From assembly GCA_021827865.1 (NCBI GenBank), contig JAKAUC010000009.1:434001-498000 (forward strand): a stretch of 64,000 nucleotides of DNA. Reading direction: 5' to 3'. Positions 42,209-50,690 of the stretch are shown here, piece after piece. A program made the translations under genes and the position numbers. How positions within the stretch are numbered: position 1 is the stretch's first letter; each line of letters begins with the position of its first letter. Below the pieces are notes generated by a model. It was not told the origin of the DNA and ran no database searches. It saw nothing but the letters and a program-made list of their open reading frames with translations. Source of the stretch: an archaeon. GTDB taxonomy: Archaea; Thermoproteota; Nitrososphaeria; Nitrososphaerales; Gagatemarchaeaceae.

Positions 42209-43504
42209 GTGAGCGGCTCCGGGGAAGAGCCCAGGAAGACCAAGACGCTGTTTCGGAACGGCAGGTTCCTCCACTACATCGCGATGAACGTCTCCTCACG
42301 GACCGCCTCCTCGGTCTTCGGGATAGCTGTGATCTGGATGGTCTTCGAGGTCACGAAGTCGGTCATCTATGTCGGCGTAGTGGGCCTCGCAGAGTCCCTG
42401 ACCACAATAGGGTTCACCCTGCCGGGCGGGGTCTGGGTGGACAGGTACAGCCGGAGCCACCTCCTCCTCCTGTCCAATGTCATCAGAGGGGTGAGTTTGG
42501 GACTCCTGGCGGCGGTCTTCGCGCTGTACGGGTTCCAGCTCCCCGTGGTCGTGGCTGTGGCTGTCTGTTGGTCCGCGGCCACGGAGTTGTATCGGTCCTG
42601 TAACTACTCTTACCTGCCTGAGATCGTGAGCGCCGGCGAGCTATCTGACGCGAACGGGGTCACCAGGGCAGGTACCTCTGTGATCGGGTCGGCTTCGGCC
42701 GCGATAGGCGGCGGAATCATAGCGTTCGCAGGAGCCGTGGTCGCCTTCGCCTATGGCGCCGCCGCCTTTGGGTTGGCGGCGCTCTTCGCTCTCCTCCTTG
42801 TGGCTCGCTCGACACCCGACGGACCGAGGAAGTCGGGAACGCGTGCGGGCATGCTCTCCGAGGTAAAGGACGGCATGAGCTGGCTACGGTCTCAGCGGGG
42901 GCTCCTCTTCCTCTCGGCGTCAGCCACAGTGTTCAACTTCCTCAGCGCGGTCGTGTTTTACTACCTGGTGGTCTACATGGTCCAGGGCGTCGGCCTGGGC
43001 GCCGTCGCGTTCGGGATAGCCACCGGCGCGAACGTCCTTGGAGGTGCCCTAGGTTCCCTCACACTCGGGCGGACGTCGGCCCTCGGCCGCGCGGGCGCGG
43101 TCTGGGTGCTCATGGCCGGGAGCGTCCCCGGGGGGGTGTATCTGCTCATGGGGCTCGAGCCTTCTGCCGCGGTCGCCGTCGCTGCGCTCTTTGCAGCAGG
43201 GTTCGCCCAGGGGTTCGGCGGGAACGCGTGGCTGACCGCCGCCCAGAACATCGTGCCGACGGAGATGAGGGGCCGCTACTTCGCCATAGATGGGCTCCTC
43301 AGCTTCGTCGGAGGTCCGCCGGCCATAGTCTTCGGGAGCCTGTTCATCGCGGCCATCGGCGTCCTCCCCGTCTATGCGTACGTGGGCGCCGCCCTGCTCG
43401 TCTCGTCCGTGCTGTTCGGTGCGTCGAGGGACCTCTGGAAGCTCGATGGAAGGCCCCGGCCCGCCCCGGGGGCGCAGGGGGGTCCCTCCCGTTCCACGGG
43501 GTAG
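42209..43504 (+). CDS. MFS transporter (MFS_3/enterobactin-exporter-like)
   Basis: A 431-residue 12-helix permease. Features: GGVWVDRYSRSHLLLLSN (motif A variant), NYSYLPEIVSAGELSDANGVTRAG (typical of the MFS_3 group), and a central loop with GMLSEVKDGMSWLRSQRGLLFLS. The substrate is not predictable. GTG 42209 lies about 25 nt from GATATATCGAT, a clear TATA-like box. Confidence 0.87.
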   Translation: MSGSGEEPRKTKTLFRNGRFLHYIAMNVSSRTASSVFGIAVIWMVFEVTKSVIYVGVVGLAESLTTIGFTLPGGVWVDRYSRSHLLLLSNVIRGVSLGLLAAVFALYGFQLPVVVAVAVCWSAATELYRSCNYSYLPEIVSAGELSDANGVTRAGTSVIGSASAAIGGGIIAFAGAVVAFAYGAAAFGLAALFALLLVARSTPDGPRKSGTRAGMLSEVKDGMSWLRSQRGLLFLSASATVFNFLSAVVFYYLVVYMVQGVGLGAVAFGIATGANVLGGALGSLTLGRTSALGRAGAVWVLMAGSVPGGVYLLMGLEPSAAVAVAALFAAGFAQGFGGNAWLTAAQNIVPTEMRGRYFAIDGLLSFVGGPPAIVFGSLFIAAIGVLPVYAYVGAALLVSSVLFGASRDLWKLDGRPRPAPGAQGGPSRSTG

Positions 43505-43772
43505 GACGACAGCGTCCAAGCTGTGCCGGCGTAGATTCAGGGCCTGGTTTCATCGATGACGTTCGTAGCCGCTCTTCAGTTGGCCAACGGCGGCCCGCCC
43601 AAAGTTGGCAGGGCAATGATCCCGAAAGCGAGGTTCCATGGTCGCGGAGGCCGGTGCGTGAAGATCGGGACGGAGCAAACCCAGGCTGGCTTCTGGGAAA
43701 TCGATGCGGCTCAGCGCCAGGAGTAGGTCATTCTATGGCGTCTGGGCGAAAGAGCGTGAACCCAAATGGATG

Positions 43773-43870
43773 TGGGGTCGGCGAGATTTGAACTCGCGAT
43801 CGCCAGCGCCCCAGGCTCACCGTGAAGGTCATTCACTCTGGTATGCTGGACCAAGCTACACTACGACCCC
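43773..43870 (-). tRNA. tRNA-Pro(GGG) with a non-canonical intron
   Basis: Minus strand: acceptor GGGGTCG (43870-43864) pairs with CGACCCC, discriminator A73 at 43773; D-arm GTGT/GCAT with A14, G15, G18G19 and A21; T-arm GCGAG-TTCAAAT-CTCGC. The anticodon stem closes only if CCAG (43841-43838) joins C 43815, giving CCAGC with GCTGG and the loop CTGGGGC, anticodon GGG. This implies a 22-nt intron at positions 30/31. Reading the uninterrupted sequence gives GAA (Phe) with T37 and a broken stem, less likely; the acceptor and D-loop also look like tRNA-Pro. CCA is not encoded. The 43505-43772 gap beyond it holds nothing else I recognise. Confidence 0.8.
43816..43837 (-). other. Proposed tRNA-Pro intron within the anticodon stem
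   Basis: The 22 nt that must be removed to restore a five-pair anticodon stem and a seven-base loop with anticodon GGG. It contains a self-complementary GTGAA...TTCAC hairpin. A perfect bulge-helix-bulge was not obvious by eye, so the ends could shift by a base or two. Confidence 0.55.
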
Positions 43871-43929
43871 GCGAGTAGGAGCCGAACTCGGTCTCAGTTT
43901 AAAGGTTCGCAGGCGGCGCGGTCAGGAGC

Positions 43930-44724
43930 TCATCGCCCCGCGACCTTCAGGTGCTCCAGCGCCTTGGCGTAGGCGTAGTCAGACAGGTCCTCCTTGTAGG
44001 CGCCCAAGAGCGCCTTCAGCCTCTCCGTGTCATGGACCCCAAGGGCCCTCCGCATGGCTGGGGCCAAGGCCCCTCCGACGAACAGGTATTGCGCTGCGGT
44101 GGTCACGTTCCTCGGCCGCCGCCCCGTCCCAGCGGACTCGAAATCGATGATCCAGGGCGCCCCTTCGGCAATCACGGCGTGCTTCCTCAGGTTGCTCAGC
44201 TGCCCGTGGTCGATGCCCATGATGTCGAGCTTCCGGCACTGGTTCAGCAGTGCGTGGACCATCCCCCTGGCCGCCTCCCTCCGGCCGGGCCCCTTCAGGC
44301 GCTTCAGCCATTCCGCCAACTCCTCGTATTCTAGGAGCTTCATCATGATGACGTCCCTCGTGTGGGCGTAGACCTCCGGGCCGACCCCTATCCGGTTCGC
44401 CATCTTCGTGACCCTCACCTCCTCTTCCATGTCCGGGCGGTTAGCGTCGGTCCTCCTGATCTTCAGAGCGCACTCCCCGCCCCGGGCCACGGCCTTGACC
44501 ACGACCCCCACTGTCCCCAGCCCCAGGACCCCCAGGCTACCTATCCTCGTGTGCCCCTCGAAGACCACCTCCTCCACGCCGAGGCCCTCGAGCTGCTTCA
44601 CCCTCGACTTCGCCTCCTCCAGCGAGATACCCGGGTAGGTGAGGACTCTGACGTACGGAGTCCGCGTCAGCTGGCTGAGGTCAGCGCGTTCCGATGGCGT
44701 CCGAGGTGATTTCTCTGATTCCAT
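43930..44724 (-). CDS. Predicted Ser/Thr kinase-like protein (COG2112 type)
   Basis: A 264-residue kinase-fold protein. N-lobe: GLGTVGVVVKAVARGGECALKIRR (Gly loop and Lys). C-lobe: MGIDHGQLSNLRKHAV at the catalytic-loop position, where typical RIO/APH kinases read H-G-D, and WIIDFESAGTGRRPRNVT at the DFG-like metal-binding position. COG2112 proteins are known as predicted archaeal kinases; the Gln variant appears to be a family trait (from memory). It overlaps the end of the CCA-adding enzyme gene by 44 bp, the second of three linked minus-strand genes, hinting at a tRNA-related role. Confidence 0.8.
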   Translation of the reverse strand: MESEKSPRTPSERADLSQLTRTPYVRVLTYPGISLEEAKSRVKQLEGLGVEEVVFEGHTRIGSLGVLGLGTVGVVVKAVARGGECALKIRRTDANRPDMEEEVRVTKMANRIGVGPEVYAHTRDVIMMKLLEYEELAEWLKRLKGPGRREAARGMVHALLNQCRKLDIMGIDHGQLSNLRKHAVIAEGAPWIIDFESAGTGRRPRNVTTAAQYLFVGGALAPAMRRALGVHDTERLKALLGAYKEDLSDYAYAKALEHLKVAGR

Positions 44725-46003
44725 CTCTCAGCCAACCTGAAGTCGCGGCCGCGCGGGACAGGGCCCGGCCCCGGAGCACCATGGCGCTCTTCTTCATCCC
44801 CGCCTCGATCTCCCTGGAGGCGCCCACGGGTCCTGCCCTCCCCCTGGCGACGTCCGCCAGGAGCCGGTCCAGGCGGGTACGCTCCCTCGGGAGGAGCATC
44901 CTGACCCTCGCGTCGCCGTCGACCCACACCAGCCTGGAGCTGTTCAAGTTGGACCTCAGGAAAGCTTCGACGTCATTCTGCCTGTCGACCGTCGGTCCGA
45001 CCCTCTGCTCCAGGGCCGGGAGCTTGTCGAACTCGGGGATGAGGAGGATCGCGCTCCGCTTCAGGTTGTCGGAGGCGGCGAGGGACCTTGCCACCTTGAA
45101 TCCCTCCTCTTCCAGGTGTTTCACTACGTGTTTCGTTGTCCTCCTCAGCTCACCCCACAGGGTGTCTTCGGAGAGGGTGACGTGCGAGAAGACGACTGCG
45201 ACTACCCTCCCGCCCAGCGAGGTTCGGACTCTTCGCGGCAATCTGCTGAAGTAGGCCATGCGGGGGCGCCTTAGAAACTCTCTGCAGGCGAGCACCATCA
45301 CACCCAGGCTCTCCCCCGAAACCGCGGTCCCCAGGTCCCTGGCTTCGTCGACCGGGTCAGTGAGACTGAACGCCTTCCCTTCCAGGGGGACCGAGTAGCG
45401 AGCGAACGACTCGACCGCCTGCCGGAACCCCCCGAGCCTCAGGACGAGCACCTCGGCGACGTAGCCGCTGAAGCCCTGGCGGCGGATCTCCGCGCCGTAG
45501 ACGCCGGCGGCGTTCATGAACGCCTTGAGCAGCCTGATCTGGACCTTCTGCTCATCGGGGAGGGCCTCGATCAGTCCGACATGGAACGGGGACCTGTCGG
45601 CCGCGCTCTTCCACTCCCCCTTCCTCACGTCGTAGCACGGGACTATGTTCACCCTGACGCCGTCCACCGTCGCCTCGGTGTATGGATGCTGGGCGTACAT
45701 CTTCCCGACCGGGTGGCCCCTGGTGGCCTCTTCCCCTATGTCGAGGCCCACCCTCTCGAATTCCTCTTCTGGGGTGGAAGGGTCGAACCTCACGAATATG
45801 TCCAGGTCCACGCGATGAGAGAGCCAGGTCCCCTTTGCGAAGGATCCTCCGAGGAGCACCCCCCGGGTCTGCGGGTGCCGAGCGGCCGCGCGCTCGGTCT
45901 TGGAGATCAGTGAGGCGGCGATGGACTCGACCTCTGCGGCCTCCGCCGGGGAGGGGACCACCGTCCGCTTTGCCCGGGCGACGACCTCCGCCAGGCCGGT
46001 CAT
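44681..46003 (-). CDS. cca: CCA-adding tRNA nucleotidyltransferase, archaeal class I
   Basis: Adds or repairs the 3' CCA of tRNAs, needed because the tRNA genes here do not encode CCA. The 440 residues have the class I catalytic motif VLLGGSFAKGTWLSHRVDLDIFVRF (Gly-Ser with two Asp), the third carboxylate region VDGVRVNIVPCYDV and the archaeal central/tail domains (LLKAFMNAAGVYGAEIRRQGFSGYV). The ATG overlaps the ThpR stop by 4 bp, so translation is likely coupled. Confidence 0.95.
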   Translation of the reverse strand: MTGLAEVVARAKRTVVPSPAEAAEVESIAASLISKTERAAARHPQTRGVLLGGSFAKGTWLSHRVDLDIFVRFDPSTPEEEFERVGLDIGEEATRGHPVGKMYAQHPYTEATVDGVRVNIVPCYDVRKGEWKSAADRSPFHVGLIEALPDEQKVQIRLLKAFMNAAGVYGAEIRRQGFSGYVAEVLVLRLGGFRQAVESFARYSVPLEGKAFSLTDPVDEARDLGTAVSGESLGVMVLACREFLRRPRMAYFSRLPRRVRTSLGGRVVAVVFSHVTLSEDTLWGELRRTTKHVVKHLEEEGFKVARSLAASDNLKRSAILLIPEFDKLPALEQRVGPTVDRQNDVEAFLRSNLNSSRLVWVDGDARVRMLLPRERTRLDRLLADVARGRAGPVGASREIEAGMKKSAMVLRGRALSRAAATSGWLRDGIREITSDAIGTR

Positions 46004-46551
46004 CTCAGCGGGTACACCCCGATGTCGGCGTAGACGGGCCCAGCAGGCGTGAGCCTGCTCGACTTCAGCTTCAGCTCTGTCAGCCGCGCTGACCCGAAGG
46101 AGACGCCTGAACTCCCCCTGATCAGGGCTGCGAGCTCCCCGGCGTTCCTGGGCGACCTCACCCTGGCCAGGGTGACGTGGGCCTGGAATGGCCTGGTGTC
46201 GCGTTCCCCGAGCCCCTCGAGCGAGGCTATGACCTCTCTTGCCAGGGGCTCGACGAGCATTCGGTGCTCCCCCGCCACCCCCGCCCAGACCACCCTGGGC
46301 CTCCGCTCGTCGGGGAAGGCGCCGACCCCCTTCAGCTCCACTTCGCCGCCCTCCAGCGCCAGCCCGGCGAGCCTGGACTTCGCCTCGTCGGCCTCCGCTT
46401 CCGTAACCTCCCCCAGGAACTTCACCGTGAAGTGGAGGTTCTCACGCTCCACGAGCTTGAGGTCCGAGCCGGTGGCGGCCAGGGAAGCCTGGAACCTCGT
46501 GAGTGCGTCGAGGACCTGCCCCGGCAACTCCAGCGCCACGAAGAGTCGCAT
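46000..46551 (-). CDS. thpR: RNA 2',3'-cyclic phosphodiesterase (LigT/ThpR)
   Basis: 2H phosphoesterase of 183 residues with the two H-x-T/S-x motifs: ENLHFTVKFLGEV and AHVTLARV. Opens 2',3'-cyclic phosphates and can join tRNA half-molecules in vitro. Placed first in a thpR-cca-kinase unit; a role in tRNA intron processing would suit the intron-bearing tRNAs in this window but is an inference. ATG 46551; the start of a TATA-like GAATTTAAAGG element lies about 25 nt upstream and probably also serves the divergent UPF0200 gene. Confidence 0.92.
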   Translation of the reverse strand: MRLFVALELPGQVLDALTRFQASLAATGSDLKLVERENLHFTVKFLGEVTEAEADEAKSRLAGLALEGGEVELKGVGAFPDERRPRVVWAGVAGEHRMLVEPLAREVIASLEGLGERDTRPFQAHVTLARVRSPRNAGELAALIRGSSGVSFGSARLTELKLKSSRLTPAGPVYADIGVYPLR

Positions 46552-46609
46552 CTGCACCAGGTCGACCGTGGTTCCTTTAAATTCGCTACCGGTCGGGCAG
46601 AGGGACAGA

Positions 46610-47167
46610 TTGCTCCGCATTGTGGCAGTGACCGGCATGCCCGGGGCCGGCAAGTCGACCGCGACCCAGCGGCTCGTCAGCGAAGGTTGGAAGCGCGTGG
46701 TCATGGGGGACGTGATCCGGGCAGAGACCAGGAGGCGAGGGCTCGAGCCAGACGCGAAGAACACCGGGGAGGTGATGAAGCTCCTGAGGAAGGAGCGCGG
46801 GCCGTCCGCGGTGGCCGACCTCTGCCTGGAGACGGTCGCCCTGTCTGGGGCGGAGAGAGTGGTGGTGGACGGCATCAGGTCTGCCTCCGAGGTGGAGGCG
46901 TTCCGGAGGAACGCGAGGGTCCTGCTGGTCGCCGTTGCTGCATCCCCGGCCAGGAGGTTCGAGCTCCTGAGGGAGCGTGGGCGGAGCGATGACCCCCTCA
47001 CCTATGAGATGTTCGCAGCCAGGGACAGGAGGGAGCTCGACGTGGGGATAGGCGAGGCCATCGCGATTGCAGACGAGACGGTCTCCAACCAGCGGACCAC
47101 CCCCGAGGCGCTGGCCGCCGAGTTGGCGGGGCTGGTCGAACGCTGGGAGAAGGATGTCTCATCCTGA
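46610..47167 (+). CDS. UPF0200 family P-loop nucleotide kinase
   Basis: A 185-residue NTP-binding protein with Walker A VTGMPGAGKSTATQRL, then VVMGDVIRAETRRRGLEP, RVVVDGIRSASEVEAFRR and RRFELLRERGRSDDP, the layout of adenylate/dephospho-CoA kinase relatives. UPF0200 is archaeal and often next to or fused with UPF0201, as here (14 bp overlap). TTG 46610 is about 30 nt after CTTTAAATTC; GTG 46622 is an alternative. Natural substrate unknown. Confidence 0.86.
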   Translation: MLRIVAVTGMPGAGKSTATQRLVSEGWKRVVMGDVIRAETRRRGLEPDAKNTGEVMKLLRKERGPSAVADLCLETVALSGAERVVVDGIRSASEVEAFRRNARVLLVAVAASPARRFELLRERGRSDDPLTYEMFAARDRRELDVGIGEAIAIADETVSNQRTTPEALAAELAGLVERWEKDVSS

Positions 47168-47564
47168 GTTCAGGGCCAGGCTGACCCTGGAGGCCAGGGT
47201 CTCGCCTTCAGAAGACCCTGCGAAGGTGGCCCAGGCGCTGGCGACCATAGCCGGGATGGGCCCGGAGGCGGTCTCCATCAGGGGGGAATCGGCCAGGCTG
47301 GCGAACGAAGACCCGAAGACCCTGGTCCACATCAGAGACCAGCTCAGGGACAGGCACGTCCGGTCCGCGGCAAGGAAGCTCCTCCTTCGGGACAGGGCAG
47401 GCCATTCCGCCTCGATGATGTTGAACAGGCAGGCTGCGGCCGCCGGGGTGGTCGCCGTGTGCGGGAGTCCGGAAGAGTCCCCCCTGGGGCCAGTCTACCT
47501 CACCATCACGTCGGAGGAGCTGGACAAAGTCATCGACTGGCTGACCGCCTACACGGGCGGATAG
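47154..47564 (+). CDS. UPF0201 family protein (exosome-associated RNA-binding type)
   Basis: A 136-residue archaeal protein: LTLEARVSPSEDPAKVAQALATI, LRDRHVRSAARKLLL, SASMMLNRQAAAAGVVAV and GPVYLTITSEELDKVIDWL, the conserved blocks of UPF0201 (ribosomal-L5-like fold, sometimes annotated as exosome subunit). It overlaps the UPF0200 gene start-to-end by 14 bp, so the two are translationally linked; fused forms of the two families are known. Its end overlaps the convergent RNase Z gene by 16 bp. Confidence 0.86.
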   Translation: MSHPEFRARLTLEARVSPSEDPAKVAQALATIAGMGPEAVSIRGESARLANEDPKTLVHIRDQLRDRHVRSAARKLLLRDRAGHSASMMLNRQAAAAGVVAVCGSPEESPLGPVYLTITSEELDKVIDWLTAYTGG

Positions 47565-48475
47565 TCCACGGCCAGGGTGAGCCCGTCCGCGGCGGCGACG
47601 GTGTCGTGGAAGACCTTCCTCGCCTCCCTGAGCAGAGCCGTCGCTGAAGTGTAACGTGCGCTGAAGTGGGTGAGCGCAAGCCTCCTGACGCCCGCCTCCT
47701 TCGCCAGGCCGGCCGCTTCCACGCAGGTGCTGTGCATCCGCTCCAGGGCCTTGTCCCTGTCGGAGCCCCTGAAGGTTGAGTCGAATATCAGCAGGTCGCA
47801 TCCCTCGAAGAAGCGTGCAAGCCTGGGTGACGGGCGGGTGTCGCCTGAGTATCCTATGCGCCTCCCCGGCCTCGGCGGGCCGGCAACTTCGGACGATGCC
47901 ACCTTCCTCCCCCCGACTGTCACCGACCTCCCCTTCTGCAGCGCCGACCATAGCCTCCCCTCGGGGACGCCCAGGGCCTTCGCCTTCTCGGGGTGGAACA
48001 CCCCGGGGCGGCCAAGCTCTTCGACGAGATACGAGAAGGCCTCCACGGAGTGGGATGCCCTGGCCGCCCTGACCTTGAACTCGGGGGTCCGGAGCACCAC
48101 GCCGGGGCGGGCGGCCACGAACCTGATGGGGAAGGTGAGCCCGAAGTTCAGGAGGTCCGAGCTCACCTCGAGCCAGCGCAGGAGCTTGGCCGGGGCGACT
48201 ATGACCACCGGCTTCCGCCTCTGGGCGAGGCTCATGGTCTGGAGAAGGCCGAGGAGGCCTGTCACGTGGTCCCCGTGCAGGTGCGTGATCAGTATCGTCA
48301 TGTCCTTCCCCAGGCCTATGGATTGGGCCAGGACCTGGCGCTGCACCCCCTCCCCGCAGTCCATGAGGATGACGTGCCCCTCCCTCCTTATCGCAATGGC
48401 CGGCAGCCCCCGGTAATTGGTCGGAGCGGCAGAGCTGGTACCCAGGAAGGTCACCGAAAGCTTGGCCGAATTCAT
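47549..48475 (-). CDS. rnz: Ribonuclease Z
   Basis: Trims tRNA 3' ends, producing the acceptor for CCA addition. A 308-residue metallo-beta-lactamase fold: VTFLGTSSAAPTNYRGLPA, ILMDCGEGVQRQ, LITHLHGDHVTGLLGLL (zinc motif HxHxDH), RASHSVEAFSYLVEE (His of the PxKxRN/exosite region), IGYSGDTRPS and LTHFSARYTS (HEAT-like motif). Start ATG 48475 overlaps the end of the TrmG10 gene by 4 bp, so the genes are co-transcribed. Confidence 0.95.
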   Translation of the reverse strand: MNSAKLSVTFLGTSSAAPTNYRGLPAIAIRREGHVILMDCGEGVQRQVLAQSIGLGKDMTILITHLHGDHVTGLLGLLQTMSLAQRRKPVVIVAPAKLLRWLEVSSDLLNFGLTFPIRFVAARPGVVLRTPEFKVRAARASHSVEAFSYLVEELGRPGVFHPEKAKALGVPEGRLWSALQKGRSVTVGGRKVASSEVAGPPRPGRRIGYSGDTRPSPRLARFFEGCDLLIFDSTFRGSDRDKALERMHSTCVEAAGLAKEAGVRRLALTHFSARYTSATALLREARKVFHDTVAAADGLTLAVDYPPV

Positions 48476-49428
48476 CTCCTCCTCAGGACAGAGATTGTCC
48501 TTGTCAGGCGCTTATGAACGTGAAGGTCGTGCTCCTCCATCAGGACGAAGTCCTCGCCGGGGTCGGCCGCCACCTCCTTCTGGTGCATCAGGACCACCGT
48601 GGCTCCCGGCCGGGCGACGGCCGCCAGCGTAGGAAGTGCCCTGGCCATGATCTCCTCGGCGCCGAGCCCCCTGGTGCTCGAGGCCCTGCCGTAGGGGACG
48701 TCGGTCGCCACGGCGTCGGCCTGGGTCACCGGGAGCCGCCCGGAGTCGGCGCGCACCACACCAAGCCACTCCTGGCGGAAGTGGCGCATGTTCCTCCACG
48801 CCCCCCGGACCATCTTCTCCGCCACGTCGGAGGCGGCCACCCGGCAGCCGACCATCGCAGCCTCCAGGGGGATGCTCCCCGTCCCCGCGAATGGGTCGAG
48901 GAAGACGTCCCCCTCGACGCAGCGGGAGAGGTTCACCAGGGCCCTCGACAGCTTGGGGAAGATGGCGGCGGGGTGAAAAAAGGGCCTCTGGCGGGGCCGC
49001 CGGAGCGACCATCCCTGGGCCATCGTCCCGGGCGAGGTGACCGCGAGGTACTCCCGCTCCCCCCTGACCAAGGTCAGCTCCAGGTCGGGGGCGCGCAGGT
49101 CGATGGTGGCCCGCAGATCGCCGATGTACTCTTCCGGGTCAGCGGGCATGCTCCCGCCTGCCAGGTCGAAGGCCCTGAACCTGACCCGGTGCCCTTCGAG
49201 GAGCTCGGCCGCCTCAGAGGCCCCGGAGACCAGGCGGCCCACCCGACGCGCGAAGGCGATCCTCCTCCCTACGCGGAAGGGGTCCGCCTCAGACTCCGCG
49301 ACCAGTATCCTCGGGGCGGGGGACCTGAACTCCGAGCTGGGGTCGTAGGCTGAAAAGAGCGACTTCGCCTCGGACGCCGGGATGGTGCCGCCCTCCCCGG
49401 AAAGGAGGACCAGAGACTTACTCTTCAA
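48472..49428 (-). CDS. tRNA (guanine-N2) methyltransferase, TrmG10 type
   Basis: A 318-residue protein with an N-terminal THUMP-like half (to about 150) and a C-terminal Rossmann methyltransferase: GDVFLDPFAGTGSIPLEAAMVG (SAM motif I), VVRADSGRLPV and ATDVPYGRASSTRG, the N2-guanine catalytic motif (D-V-P-Y in place of D-P-P-Y). Expected to modify G10 of tRNAs. It overlaps the prs stop region by 11 bp upstream and rnz by 4 bp downstream; a prs-trmG10-rnz unit. Confidence 0.9.
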   Translation of the reverse strand: MKSKSLVLLSGEGGTIPASEAKSLFSAYDPSSEFRSPAPRILVAESEADPFRVGRRIAFARRVGRLVSGASEAAELLEGHRVRFRAFDLAGGSMPADPEEYIGDLRATIDLRAPDLELTLVRGEREYLAVTSPGTMAQGWSLRRPRQRPFFHPAAIFPKLSRALVNLSRCVEGDVFLDPFAGTGSIPLEAAMVGCRVAASDVAEKMVRGAWRNMRHFRQEWLGVVRADSGRLPVTQADAVATDVPYGRASSTRGLGAEEIMARALPTLAAVARPGATVVLMHQKEVAADPGEDFVLMEEHDLHVHKRLTRTISVLRRR

Positions 49429-50308
49429 TCGTCCTTAGGTGCGACGCGATGGCGTCGGAGACGTCCACCTGGTTGATCTTCCCCGGGACCGTGTTGGTGC
49501 ATATGACGGTCTTCACCGATGCCCTCTCCAACATGTCGAGGGCGTTCCCCATGAAGAGCCCGTGGACGCAGACCGCGATGGCCCGCCTCGCCCCCTGGCT
49601 CATCACCGTCTCGGCTGCGGCCCTCATGGTGCCTCCGGTGCTGATGATGTCGTCGACTATCAACACGTCCTTCCCCTCCACCTCGAGCTTGGAGCCAGCG
49701 ACGGTGACCTCTCCGCTCACCCTGTCCCTCGTCTTGGCGAGCTGGAGGAAGGGGGCGCCGTAGAGGGCCGCGAAGGCCTCGGTCCGCTTGGACCCGCCGA
49801 AGTCGGGGGAGATCACCACGGGGGCCCTGGGGGCAACCTGCTCCTTCACGTACTCCACCAGGCTGGGTATGGCGGAGACGCTGTAGATTGGGAAAGAGAA
49901 GAGGGCCAGCCCCTCGGCGGAGTGTATGTCCACGGTCACCATCCTGCGGACCCCGGCCGAGCGCATCAGGTGGGCCACGATCCCCAGTGTGACGCTCTCC
50001 CCCGGCAGGAACTGCTTGTCCTGGCGCGCGTAGGCGAGGTAAGGGACCACCGCGGTGACCTTCGCGCCCTCTTCGCTAAGCTGGTGGGAGGCGAGGAGCA
50101 GCTGGAATAGGTGCTGGTCCACTGGGTGGTGGGTGGACTGGACCAGGAACACGTTCTTCCCCGAGACCTTGTCGCTTATCGTGAACTTCGACTCGCCGTC
50201 TGGGAATATCCTGAAGTCGGCCGCCAGAAGGGGGAGGTCGAGCTTCTCCGCGACGGAGCGTCCCAGGTCTTCAGAAGCCGGCCCTGGCAGGACAACCGCT
50301 TCGGCCAC
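49418..50308 (-). CDS. prs: Ribose-phosphate pyrophosphokinase
   Basis: Makes PRPP from ribose 5-phosphate and ATP for nucleotide, His and Trp synthesis. The 296 residues show FPDGESKFTI, PYLAYARQDKQFLPGE (ATP-binding), TVDIHSAEGLALF, SPDFGGSKRTEAFA and the PRPP loop VLIVDDIISTGGTM. Length fits archaeal class III-like enzymes. GTG start at 50308. First gene of the minus-strand unit with trmG10 and rnz. Confidence 0.94.
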   Translation of the reverse strand: MAEAVVLPGPASEDLGRSVAEKLDLPLLAADFRIFPDGESKFTISDKVSGKNVFLVQSTHHPVDQHLFQLLLASHQLSEEGAKVTAVVPYLAYARQDKQFLPGESVTLGIVAHLMRSAGVRRMVTVDIHSAEGLALFSFPIYSVSAIPSLVEYVKEQVAPRAPVVISPDFGGSKRTEAFAALYGAPFLQLAKTRDRVSGEVTVAGSKLEVEGKDVLIVDDIISTGGTMRAAAETVMSQGARRAIAVCVHGLFMGNALDMLERASVKTVICTNTVPGKINQVDVSDAIASHLRTIEE

Positions 50309-50356
50309 TTGTCACTCGGGACGGCTCGGCTCCCGTCTCTATTTAACGAGTTGCGG

Positions 50357-50638
50357 GTGAAAACCGCGGATACAGAAACCGTTAAGGACACGCTGAAGTT
50401 GATAGACAACGAGCGTTGTTTGGACCAGATTTGTCCTGAATGTCATGTCGGAATACTGCTGTACGACGCCCCGACCAAGAGGTTCGGGTGCAAGAAGTGC
50501 GGGGCCTTCCTCACGAGGGACCAGCTGTCTGACGCCAGGTTCAAGGCGAAGACGCCCGAAGAGGACGAGAGGCGCAAGAGGTCGAGGCAGCAGGCGGACT
50601 ACCTCGAGTGGTGGCTCAGCGGCAACAAGGAGAAGTAG
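50357..50638 (+). CDS. Zinc-ribbon protein of unknown function
   Basis: A 93-residue protein with a CPEC...CKKC zinc ribbon (ICPECHVGILLYDAPTKRFGCKKCGAFL) preceded by a helical segment and followed by a charged helix (EEDERRKRSRQQADYLEWWL). Resembles small archaeal transcription/translation accessory ribbons; no specific family is recognised. GTG 50357 is used; TTG 50399 is an alternative given the TATA-like TATTTAACG at about 50340. Confidence 0.65.
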   Translation: MKTADTETVKDTLKLIDNERCLDQICPECHVGILLYDAPTKRFGCKKCGAFLTRDQLSDARFKAKTPEEDERRKRSRQQADYLEWWLSGNKEK

Positions 50639-50690
50639 ACCGCCCGTCCCTTTGGCCGAGGGCGCCCAGAGCGTCTAGTGTACCCTGGGC

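Noticed and set aside
43505-43772. Possible gene between the MFS gene and tRNA-Pro
   Set aside because: Only out-of-frame, Arg/Gly-rich frames continuing from the MFS gene; no promoter-like element or conserved motif.
43773-43870. tRNA-Phe(GAA) or tRNA-Val(GAC) reading of the same locus
   Set aside because: Both leave an unpaired anticodon stem or a pyrimidine at position 37; acceptor and D-loop look like tRNA-Pro and removal of 22 nt restores a perfect stem with GGG.
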